Below are positions 53,568 to 64,000 of a stretch of 64,000 nt of DNA, in pieces (position 1 is the stretch's first letter; each line of letters opens with the position of its first letter). This DNA comes from Selaginella moellendorffii (lineage: Eukaryota; Streptophyta; Lycopodiopsida; Selaginellales; Selaginellaceae): the NCBI RefSeq assembly GCF_000143415.4, contig NW_003314346.1, positions 713,216-777,215 of the forward strand, given 5' to 3'. The position numbers and the translations under genes are program-made. Below the pieces are notes generated by a model that was not told the DNA's origin, searched no databases, and saw only the letters and a list, made by a program, of their open reading frames with translations.

Positions 53568-56500
53568 GCATACCCTCCTCTCGGAATAATAGAAGATCAT
53601 TAGGGTTTTCTTGTAGATAGGCTGGGATCTAGAGGAACGTTAAGAGAAGGCATCGGTGGATCTGTACGTGATATTAGTTGTTCTTGATCCCTTTGTATGA
53701 AATATTTCAACCACTACACATGCACAATTTCTAGAGGATCGGCCTATTGGATGTCATAGTAAACCTCATAAACTTGCAGTCTAGCTTGCTGCAGCACCTG
53801 ATACAGTCCTTTCCACTGCGCAAGGAGGCTCTTAGATAAACCATATACCGTAAGATGGGGTAAACAGATTAACACAAAGTCATCCACTTTATACTCTGCA
53901 GATGGACAATGATTGGAGTTGTAGCACCGTTGTTCCACCCACTTGTATGTGGCCTAAGTGTTTGGTAGACTCTACTCGGACAAGTGGAAGAATGCTTGTC
54001 AAATATTGATCCCACGACCTAGCATCGGCAGTTCGTGGCAATCGCAAAGGTAAACCCAGCTTCGTTGGTAATATTGGATCATGACCATATAGAAGTTTAT
54101 ATGGTGAAACATCAATAAAACTCTGCACCCTTGTGATATATGTATAGCAAAGAGATGGCAAATAACCATCTTAATCCGAATGCTAAAAGTTCACATACTT
54201 TACAATCATTCCTTTGAATGTCCAAACGAGCCATTCCACCAAACCGTCTAACTGTGGATGATAAGCACGTGGCGTATCCCTAACCGAGATGTCAAAACAT
54301 GAAATGCCTTAGCCTTAAATGTGAGACCATTATCCGAAAGAATCCACTCCGAACAAAAATGCTGAAACACCATTCGATTGAGGAGGAAGTATCCAATAGC
54401 AGTTGTAAAGGCATTAACAAGAGCACTAACTTCCACCCAATGAGTTAAATAGTCAGAAGCAATAATAACATATTCATTGCCAGCAGTCAATCATGGAAAA
54501 GGTCCTATAAGATCAAATGCCACTAACTCAAATGGATGGGAAATTGCAATTGACTCCAACTGTATTTCCACGGCACAAAAGGGAGTATTACAAGCTTGGC
54601 ACGAAACATAGTTACGCACATACCAGATAACATCATGTCATATATCTGGGCAATAGAAAGACCTACATAGCTTCTCGGTCACATGACGATATTTCATATA
54701 CCCACATAGAATAGGAGAATCATGGTAAGCATGGAGAAACTATGGAATAAAGACAGAAGGCACCACCAACCGTAAAGAATTATCAAGATCCGTCCCCACA
54801 AAATAAAGAAGGCCATTTTTAAAGCGATACTGAGAATGTAAATGCCGGAATGGGAAATCATTAGCAAGTGATGTAGGATTCTCAAACCCATCTCAAAGCC
54901 TTCAAATCCATAGTTCAAGCTTTTGAGCCTTGTGAACCTTATCAAGAAAAGGAGATTTTGCTTTACACCTTGTGAACACATAACATCAAGTACAGCAACC
55001 GCCAATGGCACAAAATCCTTGTTGAGAAAATCCATAAATGCTGGAACAACAGGCTCGTAAAAAACATGAGAAGAGAGTGGAGAAGGAAGAAGAGCTTGAG
55101 AAAGGGCATCAACATCAGCCATAAAACTTTTTGGGTGATGAACAACATCAAAATCATATATCTAAAGCTTCAAAGTACACTGAGCAGTACAACCAACCAA
55201 GTTCTTTCACCTCAATAATGAAATAATAGCAGTATAATCACCTTCAAGTAACATTCAAGAACCATATAGATATGCATGAAATTTTTCAAAACCCCAAATT
55301 GCTACTAAACACTTCTCTATCGTGGAATAGTTCACCTCCGCTGGTTGTAATGTATGGCTTATATACACAATAGGATGGTGCTGACCAAGCACACTTGGGC
55401 TCTCTTGCATCAACACACTTCTAAGATCAATATCAGAGGCATCCACGTACAAAATAAAAAGTCAAGTGTAGTTAGGATATGCTAAAACCAGAGGAGTCAT
55501 CAAAAGCTCTTTGAGATCCATGAACGCTTGCTCACAATCTGGGGACCAGTTGAAAAATGATATTGATGACTTCAGCAACGCTCACAATTGTGCAATGCGA
55601 TAAAAAAGATGATTCACAAAACAACCAAGATACTACACTTTTCCCAAAAAGCGTTGCACATCATTCATAAACTTTGGAGTAGGGAACTTTAGAATAGGTA
55701 TAAGTTTATCAGGATCAACTTGCAAACCCTCATAAGAAATACAGTACCCAAGTTAAGTTGTGTCCTTGAACCCAAACACGCACTTTGACAACTTCAACTT
55801 TAAACCAATGTCCCATAGCTGATCCAACACTTTACAAACATCACAAATGTGCTTCTCCCATGTCCCCTTAGAATGGATCAAGATATCATCAATGAAGTTA
55901 ACAATCACCTTCTGTATATTGCAAAAAACTTCGTCCATCATCCGCTAGAAAGTTGCTAGAGCATTGTTTAAACTAAATGGCATCACCAAGAACTCGTACA
56001 AACCAAACGGTGTACGAAAAGTAGTCTTAAGAATATTTTCTTCAATCATCAGTACTTGCTAATACCTAGAAGCAAGATCTAGCTTGATGAACCAATGACT
56101 TTGCCCTAGACAATCCAAAAGATCAGCAATGTGAGGAAAGGTGTACACATCCGGGATCGTCACTTCATTTAATGGATGATAATCGATACAGAAATGAATA
56201 CTCCTATCAGGCTTCTTCACAAAATAAGATTCACATGCCCAAGGACTCTATAACTTCCGAATAATACCCTTCTCTAACATCTCCTTGACATTTGCAAATA
56301 AAATCTTGATCTCTTTAGATGACCGACGATGAACAGGAACCTTGATTAGATGAGCATCCCTAGTTGGAATCAGATGATGTGTGGTAATCTTGGTCCTAGA
56401 AGATAGGTCAAATTCAAAAAGATCAGAATACTCCTTCATAAGCCGGTCAACCACTATAGCACAAAGATGGTCGGGAGGATTGGAAAAGGGAAGAGTAGAA

Positions 56501-57338
56501 CAAGATAAAAATATAGAAGGAAATAATGGAGGGACAAAAGTAATGGAAGCAGAGGTAAAAGTAGAGGATGGAAAGGTATGGAAGTGAGAGGAATGGATGA
56601 AATATAAAGAAGTATGAAACAAGGGGGAGAAGCCTCAAAGTCACACTTGGCATGATTGCACTGCAACCAATCCATACCAAGGATGAGGTCAAAAACTTGA
56701 CTCGGCACCACCAACAATGACTGCAACCCAAGCTCGAGATTGCCCACACGCACAACCAGGTCCACCTCATCCCGTGCACATACATATGTATGGCCATTAC
56801 CATAAAGCCAATACAAAGAGAATAATAGGAGACATTTTGTTATAAAAATGAGCTTAGAAAGTAAACATTGGATGAACTGGTGTTGAGTGAACCCCTTGAT
56901 GATACTCCTGAAAGAAAGATGGAGAGGTTACTGACTTATTTACGCAAGGTCCCTCCGTTACTTACGTGACTCCTCACTTCCCAAATGCATCTCAGTGTCC
57001 AGACCTTCCACTACAGCAACACAAACAACACATTATTGACACCTAAGTCTCCACCCAGGAAAGGGAGGTTGCCAATCCAGAAAACACTGACAACACCAAT
57101 AAGTATGACCAACTTCATCATACGCCCAACAACAAACATCACGACCATGACCACATCCTTGCCCTTGTCCTTAGACTCGGGCAGCAGTAACCTCCATTGG
57201 AACAGCACCATCGCCCATAGGAAGTGGAGTAGAAAGATGTGTAGTGAGAAGTGGAAGAGGCGACATCTCATAACGTTATGCCAAGTGAAGAGCATCATCA
57301 AGTTTGGCTAGAGCAAGTGCATGCACAAGTTCAACAAG
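53568..57338 (-). mobile_element. Ty3/gypsy retrotransposon pol, decayed
   Basis: On the minus strand, in order: gag end (57338-57000, with a degenerate zinc knuckle), protease (LILGMDWLQCNHAKCDFEA near 56640), reverse transcriptase (EMLEKGIIRKL; VNFIDDILIHSKGTWEKH near 55880), RNase H (YVDASDIDLRSVLMQE, HPIVYISHTLQPAEVNYST near 55350) and integrase (WYVRNYVSCQACNTPFCAVE; DYLTHWVEVSAL; WILSDNGLTFKAKAF; C-terminal DDFVLICLPHLTVYGLSKSL near 53850). RT-before-integrase order defines gypsy. Many stops and frameshifts are present. An LTR of the LARD family inserted at 57339. Confidence 0.85.
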
Positions 57339-57971
57339 TGTGAGACACAAAATCCCTAGGCAGTCGGAAGGGTGCCATGTGGTAGTGGCTGAAGCGAAAA
57401 CCAAACGAGAGTAACACGTTTGGACTAAAAGCTCCAACTTGAAAGGTCGAGAGCGGGAGTGGAACTCCCAACAAAGTGCTCAAGGAACAAGCACGAAGCA
57501 AGAAATAAGTGAGTCTCTAGAAAAGGGACACAAGAGGACCAACACATGACACGTGGCAGAGTCCGAGATGGACCCGAGAAGAAATCGAGATGGAGTCCAA
57601 GATGGACCCGAGATGGAGTCTGAGATGGACCAAGATGGAGTCCAAGATGGACCCAGATGGAGCCCAAGAGGGACCCGAGATGGAGTCCGAGATGGAGTCC
57701 GAGATGCACTGAGATGGAGTCCGAGATGCACTGAGATGGAGTCCGAGATGGACCCGAGATGAAGTCCAAGATGGAGTCCGAGATGGAGTCTAAGATGGAC
57801 TCGAGATGGAGTCTGAGAGGGACCCAAGATGGAGTCCAAGATGGACCGAGACGGAGTCCGAGATGGACCAAGACAGAGTCCGAGATGGAGTCCGAGATGG
57901 ACCCGAGATGGAATCCGAGATGGAGTCCGAGAAGCACCCGAGATGGAGTCCGAGGTTGAGACCAAGACCGG

Positions 57972-58003
<32 letters not shown>

Positions 58004-59110
58004 TCGGGGCCGAGGCCGAGTCTGAGTCTAAGTACGAGTCCGAGTTCGAGTCTGAGAGGGTGAAAGCCCAAAGCGTTCGTCTCCCAAACCCTGGGGGGTT
58101 TGGTGAGCTCCAAAAGTATAGTAGGGGGAGGACTACAGTGGAGCCAGTTTGGCCAGGAAAAGCCAGTTTGGCCCAGGAAGGCCAGACCTAGTGTTGGGTG
58201 ATGAAATGACTACTGGGAAGTCCAAGACTACAGTGAATATGGACCGACAAGTGGGGTAGCTTGGTGAAGTGTTCAAGAGCTGGCTCTAGTTCCCCCGAGA
58301 GATCGATTGGCCGATGCTCCCAATCCAAGTGTGGGTGGCACTACCTACTTGGATACCTAGTGTGGCTCAACAGAACCTCGCTCTAAGCCCATGGCTAGGG
58401 CACCTAAACGCGGAAGGTGGGGAGAGTACTCATGGGGCTTGCGTAGAGCCACAATGTTCCGAAATGTTGTCCCAAAGTCAGAAAGAAATGACGAGCGTGT
58501 GGGATTCTTCCAATGCCAAGAGCATGAGGCGCAGAAACAGGGTGAAGTCCCATTGTCCTCTAGGACTTCCTCACCACCCAACTGTATCCTTGGTCACTAC
58601 ACTAGAGGACTACTCCTCTTCCTTTCCCCAGTGGCCAGGCCTGCGGGCTTTGATCTAGTGGCAGTGTTGGTGAATATGGCCATGGATGGAAAAAGGACTT
58701 GGCAGGAACTGACAAAGGGATGTTGGGGAAGGCTATTTCCCATGTTTATGGGCATCCTAAGGATGCTAAGGAGTGGATCTGGGATGACCCCTCGTAGACG
58801 GACGGCCCAGTCTTGGAGAGATGGGATTGTAATGCAAGTGATATTGGATCACTAGTATGGCAAAGGTGAACGGGCATGGCCTTAGTGTAACGGGCCGATA
58901 TGTTAGTGGTACCTTTGGGTGTCGGTCTTGGGACTGGATACATGGAACACTTGGACCAAGTGCAAGGGATGAGTGGCATGGATGCCATTCTTGGGACTAG
59001 TAAGTCCCAAGTCTTGAATTGGATTTAAGGAGGTTGTGAATGAGACTCCTCCAAGTGGTCGGAGGTGTGGTTAAGTGACTAAAGTAGAATGGAAAATTTA
59101 GTCGTCTACA
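57339..59110 (+). mobile_element. 5' LTR (1,772 bp) with minisatellite
   Basis: TGTGAGACACAAAATCC to GTCGTCTACA. The first 600 bp contain a minisatellite (about 57560-58050) of GATGGAGTCCGA and GATGGACCCGA units grading into GAGACC hexamers. Followed by ACTTGGTATCGGAGCTG, a primer-binding site resembling the initiator-Met tRNA type. Confidence 0.75.
57560..58050 (+). repeat. LTR minisatellite
   Basis: Alternating 11-12-bp units GAGATGGAGTCC and GAGATGGACCC, then GAGACC and GAGTCC hexamers. Homologous arrays are at about 62905-63365, 26710-27150 and (reverse) 24970-25295. Confidence 0.85.
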
Positions 59111-62100
59111 ACTTGGTATCGGAGCTGTTCCTTAGTCCGACTCTTATTGGTGGCCAAGTATATCATCACTTGTATTGAAATTGGAAGGTCCTAGATATGG
59201 ACCTATCCTCGAGGAGTAGCATGTCGAGAGGACATGGCTCTCCACTCAAGTTCATGCATGAACTTGTGCACAATGTGGTGGATGGAAGAGGGCCAGTAAG
59301 GGAATGACTTTGGGATCTTGGGAACAATATAAGGGTTTCCTCAGAGAGCTGAGGATGTGATTCAGATGAGCATTTGACGTAGAAAACAGGCTAATATAGT
59401 TGTGGTAAACAATTATAGTTGGGATCACAGGAAAGATGCAAACTCTAAAACAATAAAGGAGTCATAAGATTACCCTCATATAGTTGAGGCTGGTACTTAT
59501 AATTTTGAGATTGGAATTGATGACCATGGGAGGTCAAATACAGAAGAGGACACAAATCCTTGAAATGGTAGCTGGGGCTACCTCTAATAAATGCTAGAAC
59601 AACCCAAGGAGTTGGGGGTGTACTCAAAGGATGAGTTGGTATTCTCATCACATGGACAAGTGGTCCTAAGGGGCAAAAGGTTGCCCCAAGAGAACAAATC
59701 AAGTGTCGGAGTAACACTTGCAAAGATGGTCCTTGTGAGTAGGACATGAATACAAGAAGTTATATTCCAGTTAGCTGGCACCTCAAAAGTAGGACCTCAT
59801 GGGTCGTCAAATGGCAAAGTTCAAAAAGTTGGATGACTCAAATAGAGTCAAAGGATAATCCTAAAAGATTGATGGAAGTATTTGGACTGAGGTGTGTTGT
59901 ACCCCACGAAGGATGGGGGGGGGACCATAGGATCCAAGTATAAAAACAAAAGGGTATCTCATCAATGGCAAAATGTGTCATGCTAAAGTTGTGGGAAAGG
60001 TGTTCCCCAAAAAAGAAAGCAACTTTGGCATAGAGTTGTGTGTAAACACTATGGTGCAGTGCTAATTGATAGTTGGCATGAAAAATGACTACTTTGGTCT
60101 TGGCAAAGACCTTGACACAAGTGGGGAGTGTTGTAAAGGTAGTATTGTAGAGCCGAGGGTGTGGAGACACCAAATGTGCCAAAGCGTGTTGCCTTGAGGT
60201 TAAGTTGGTGGGTTTATGAGAACCCCTTCCTAAAGGAATCCTAATGAAAATGGGAATGGCATGGCTTAAGCTGGAAGGTATGCGGTTGGAGTGTGGTGAC
60301 CCAGATAATGATGGACGTGTGGAAGCACTAAGCAATGAGTTGTAGGACTTGACAACTATGAGGCAACTAAGCAAAAGGGGCAAAATAATTGGTTAAACTG
60401 GTAGAAGGTAGTTACCTAAGACTTTTTATTGGGATAAGGAAGTTAGATATACCTTTATGGGGGAGAAGCTGCTTATGTTGCGATATAGTAAATCAATGTC
60501 ATAAAGGGAATGCTCATTGCCAAAGAAGACCATCATTGGGGCACCCAAACACTTTAAAACACCAGGAAGTGGTGTTTAATGTCACAAGGGCATTAGATAA
60601 GGTTCAAGGGACTAAGTCCCTAGCAAATGATGGATAGAAGGTGCTATCCAAACATCCAAGGTTGTGGAGACAGGAGGAATCTGTCTACCCGATTTGGACA
60701 AAGCCAAAAATGAGATTTTGGCAAGGCTAATGATGGGCATATGGAGGCTCATAAGTAGCAATGGTAATCCCGGTGTGTGGGATTATAATGTGAGCATGCC
60801 CAGATTGAGGAACCACTCCCTAAGCTAACGGGTAGGTTCATCCCTATGAATACTTGCTAAAGCATGGTAGAATGTGCAAAGCTATCCTCCTAGTCTGGAG
60901 AAGAATAACCAAAGGAAACATATAAAGCCAAAAAGCAAGTAGTATTGGGATGGAACTGAACCATAGAAATCGAAGGGCATAACCAACAGTGGTTATGCAA
61001 GTTGGGAGTGGAGAATCAAGAGGGTGCTCAAGGATGTTGCTCTTAGCAACCGCGATGCCATGGAAAGTCTAAAATGTGGAATCATCTATGTTAGACCATA
61101 TGGTGAGTAGGGAGCTTGCAAAGGAGCAAGCTAAGGAACAGAGTTCCTTGAAGGTTCCCAAAGACAATTCTAGATAAGTAAGTACCAAGAAAGCTAAGCG
61201 TAAATGGTTCCTAGAGCGCGCGAAATCAGAGTGGCGCAATAAAAGCGTGGTCTTGAAGCTGGCCATGAGGCGAGGCTATCAAGGTTGGGGAAGTAGTTCC
61301 CGAGTGTTCAAAGAGAGGGCTTTGAACAAAAGTCGATGGTTAAGGACTTTCACGCTTATGCATGAACCATGTTACAGTGGCCAGATGACTTGCTAAGTGA
61401 GATTGGCAAGTCAGGGGGACAAATCCCCTAGTTATCTCAGTTGCTATGGACCCTTGGCCGTAAAGGCTGGCTTGGGTGCACCGCAAAGTATGGGGGATGC
61501 CCCCGGGGTCATGGTCAATAACTTGAAGGTCTAGAAGACCAAGTACCTCTTGGCAACTCTATTAAAGTGCCAAGGTGAGACCACTAGGTGATTTTGTGGC
61601 TGAATAAGGACAAGGTCCTTGGTTGGTTAAGGAATGAAGTTCCTGGTTCAAAGTGTTGATTTGAACTATTTATGATGGTGGCGCTTGGTCAATATGACCA
61701 AGTGAGAAGAGCACCTAAGGGAAATAAACTATGTCCATGCGATGGCATAGTGAGTCCGAGGAAGGTAGTCTCTATAAGAGATCCATGGGAGGGTTACAAA
61801 GTTGGGCCAAGGATAGGGCCCACAGCCGAAAATGCTAAAGAGACGTACTAGGGATGAACACCCTCTAGACTTGGCAAAGTAGAATCTTTGCTATGGAACC
61901 GAAAGGATACCTCGAGAATGGAGGTAGTGATCCGATGTTGCTGGGTGCAACAATCAAGGATAGGAGCAAAAGACTAGTGGCTAAGAAAGAGCTATGGGAA
62001 TAATTGGAAAGAATCCGAAAGGCAACGTTAATATATTAGGTGCTAACGAATTGTGGGAAATGCAATGTGTTTCCAAGGATGGATTCCCAATTGCTCCGAT

Positions 62101-62672
62101 TTGGCGAAAGTGGAAGCTCCAAGGGAGGAAGCAGTAAGGTAGCCAAATGATAGGGCCATGGACAGCCTTAGCACAAATTATGATAATTAGAACTTAGTGC
62201 CCAAAGTGGCACGAAATAAAAGAGAGGTTGATGGTGCCCTCAAGTAGAGAACTTCCTAGGATAGGGAAGTGGACTTGCACAATATGTGCAATGCAAGGTG
62301 TCAGAGACACATAGGAAATTGACTTCAAGAAGTCAAAAGTAAACGTTCCAAAGTGCAAAGGTTATGTCAATGGAAACTGAGACTACTCGAGATGGAGTAA
62401 TGGGATTGAGATAGAGACAGTGTCTCTAACGGGTTTAGCAAGAACTAAACCAATAAACAAAAAGAACCACCACCAGTGGTCCAATCAGTCTCTAAGTTGG
62501 AGAGATTATCCTCCTTAGAGGATAGGCAAGGCATGGTAAGCCTTCAGTATCAAACCATTGACAAATATTGGCAAGGTGCCAAGAATGGAAAGGGTAATAC
62601 ATGTTGGTATTACTTTATAAAATAGTTTATCGTTCAATGAGGACATCGAACTTCGTTTATAGGTGGTGGAGT
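59111..62672 (+). other. LARD internal region
   Basis: No domain-bearing reading frame is seen in 3.56 kb. The longest frame (59838-60383, minus) lacks recognisable motifs and is antisense. Ends GGTGGTGGAGT before the 3' LTR. Confidence 0.55.
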
Positions 62673-64000
62673 TGTGAGACACAAAATCCCTAGGCCCCAA
62701 AGTGGAGCCGGAAGGGTGCCATGTGGTAGTGGCTGAAGCGAAAACCAAACGAGCGTAACATGTTTGGACTAAAAGCTCCAACTTGAAAGGTCGAGAGCGG
62801 GAGTGGAACTCCCAACGAAGTGCTCAAGGAACAAGCACGAAGCAAGAAATAAGTGAGTCTCTAGAAAAGGGACACAAGAGGACCAACACATGACACGTGG
62901 CAGAATCCGAGATGGACCCGAGAAGGACCCGAGATGGAGTCCAAGATGGACCCGAGATGGAGTCCGAGATGGACCAAGATGGAGTCCAAGAGGGACCCAA
63001 GATGGAGTCCGAGATGGACTAAGATGGAGTCTGAGATGGACCCGAGATGGAGTCCGAAATGGAGTCCGAGATGGAGTCTGAGATAAACCCGAGATGGAGT
63101 TCGAGAAGGACCCAAGATGGAGTCCGAGATGGACCGAGACGGAGTCCGAGATGGACCGAGATAGAGTCTGAGATGGAGTCCAAGATGGACCCGAGATGGA
63201 TTCGAGATGGAGTCCGAGAAGGACCTGAGATGGAGTCCGAGGTCGAGACCGAGACCGGGACCGATACCGAGACTGGGACCAAGACCGAGTCTGAGTTTGA
63301 GTTCGAGTTCGAGTCCAAGTCCGAGTCTGAGTCCGAGTCTGAGTCCGAGTCTGAGTTTGAGTCTGAGAGGGTGAAAGCCTAAAGCATTCATCTCCCAGAC
63401 CCTAGGGGGTTTGGTGAGCTCCAAAAGTATAGTAGGGGGAGGACTGTAGTGGAGCCAATTTGGCCAGGAAAGGCCAGTTTGGCCTAGGAAGGCCAGACCT
63501 AGTGTTGGGTGATGAACTAACCACTAGGAAGTCCAAGACTAGAGTGAATATGGATCGACAAGCGGGGTAGCATGGTGAAGTGTTCAAGAGCTAGTTCCCC
63601 TAGGAGATCGATTGGCTGATGCTCCCAGTCCAGGTGTGGGTGGCACTACCTACTTGGATACCTAGTGTGGCTCAACGGAACCTCGCTCTAAGCCTATGGC
63701 TAGGGCACTTAAACGCGGAAGGTGGGGAGAGTACCCATGGGGCTCGCGTAGGGCCACGGTGTTCCGAAATGTTGTCCCGAAGTCCCAAATGGGGGAAAGG
63801 AGGAGGAGTAGTCCTCTAGTGTAGTGACTACGGATACGGTCACATGGTGAGGAAGTCCCAGAGTGACAGGGGACTTAGTGGCCAGGCTTGGCAGCTTTGA
63901 TCTAGTGGCAGTGTTAGTGAACATGGCCATGGACGGAAAAGGGACTTGGTAGGAACTGACAAAGGGATGTTGGGGAAGGTTATTCCCCATGTCTGTGGGC
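62673..64000 (+). mobile_element. 3' LTR of the LARD element, cut by the window edge
   Basis: TGTGAGACACAAAATCC onward, colinear with 57339-58770. The minisatellite is at about 62905-63365. Confidence 0.75.

Larger units (their letters stand above)
57339..64000 (+). mobile_element. LARD-like non-coding LTR retrotransposon, right end outside the window
   Basis: 5' LTR 57339-59110, primer-binding site from 59111, internal region to 62672, and 3' LTR from 62673 running past the window end. The internal 3.56 kb has no retrotransposon domain that I can read, so it must depend on another element for movement. The two LTRs are clearly similar but differ, including in minisatellite length. It is inserted in gypsy gag. 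Confidence 0.75.

Noticed and set aside
59838-60383. 181-codon minus-strand frame in the LARD internal region
   Set aside because: No recognisable motif, no splice or promoter context, antisense to the element.
1-64000. CRISPR arrays, bacterial operons, tRNA or rRNA genes
   Set aside because: The content is plant nuclear DNA. No regular repeat-spacer array was seen and no cloverleaf or rRNA block was recognised; no dedicated tRNA scan was possible.

Overview
The window looks like nuclear DNA from a land plant. Evidence seen: an Arabidopsis-type telomeric repeat (TTTAGGG)n, Ty1/copia and Ty3/gypsy retrotransposons, fragments of a plant-type FAN1 nuclease gene (UBZ4 zinc finger, HIRAN, VRR-NUC), a GH19 chitinase relic and F-box/kelch relics. 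Spliceable introns are very short (about 32-58 nt), which would fit a spike-moss-like lycophyte. That species guess is inference, not proven.

Layout. (1) 1-592 and 12951-13096 are two halves of one FAN1 pseudogene (copy C). They are split by a 12,358-bp DNA transposon at 593-12950 with 24-bp terminal inverted repeats (23/24 match) and a candidate CTAG target duplication. (2) 13097-28162 is a nest of degenerate LTR retroelements with almost no coding capacity, including a 1.4-kb-armed inverted repeat and a head-to-head LTR palindrome that holds the only assembly gap (21018-21117). (3) 28163-35430 holds a gypsy gag relic, a possible TTC38-like fragment, FAN1 relic D, a decayed copia element and a kelch relic. 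(4) 35431-41470 holds AT-rich repeats and a gypsy-like gag relic with an unusual PPT-LTR-PBS order. (5) 41473-52000 is a cluster of F-box/kelch relics and FAN1 copies E, B and A. B keeps an intact nuclease half, A keeps the N-terminal half, and a truncated LTR retrotransposon lies between them. (6) 52414-53250 is a GH19 chitinase pseudogene. (7) 53260-57338 is a decayed gypsy pol on the minus strand, followed to the window end by a non-coding LTR element (LARD-like) whose LTRs carry a GA/TCC-rich minisatellite.

The most interesting system is the 12.4-kb transposon. Two gene units diverge from a shared control region (4351-6500). On the minus strand is a transposase-like gene with the LQTDN...ENKN and GHTHEDVD signatures that I associate with the DUF7869 group. 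On the plus strand is a gene for a protein of about 1,650 residues. It joins a ParB-like domain, basic and acidic linkers, an internal peptide repeat and a C-terminal FCP1/HAD phosphatase-like domain, and is interrupted by one in-frame TAG. A 22-bp palindrome family occurs about two dozen times in the transposon and was not seen elsewhere in the window. Many copies sit inside tiny introns and two sit inside coding sequence. A ParB-like protein next to a dispersed palindrome invites a binding-site hypothesis, which remains untested.
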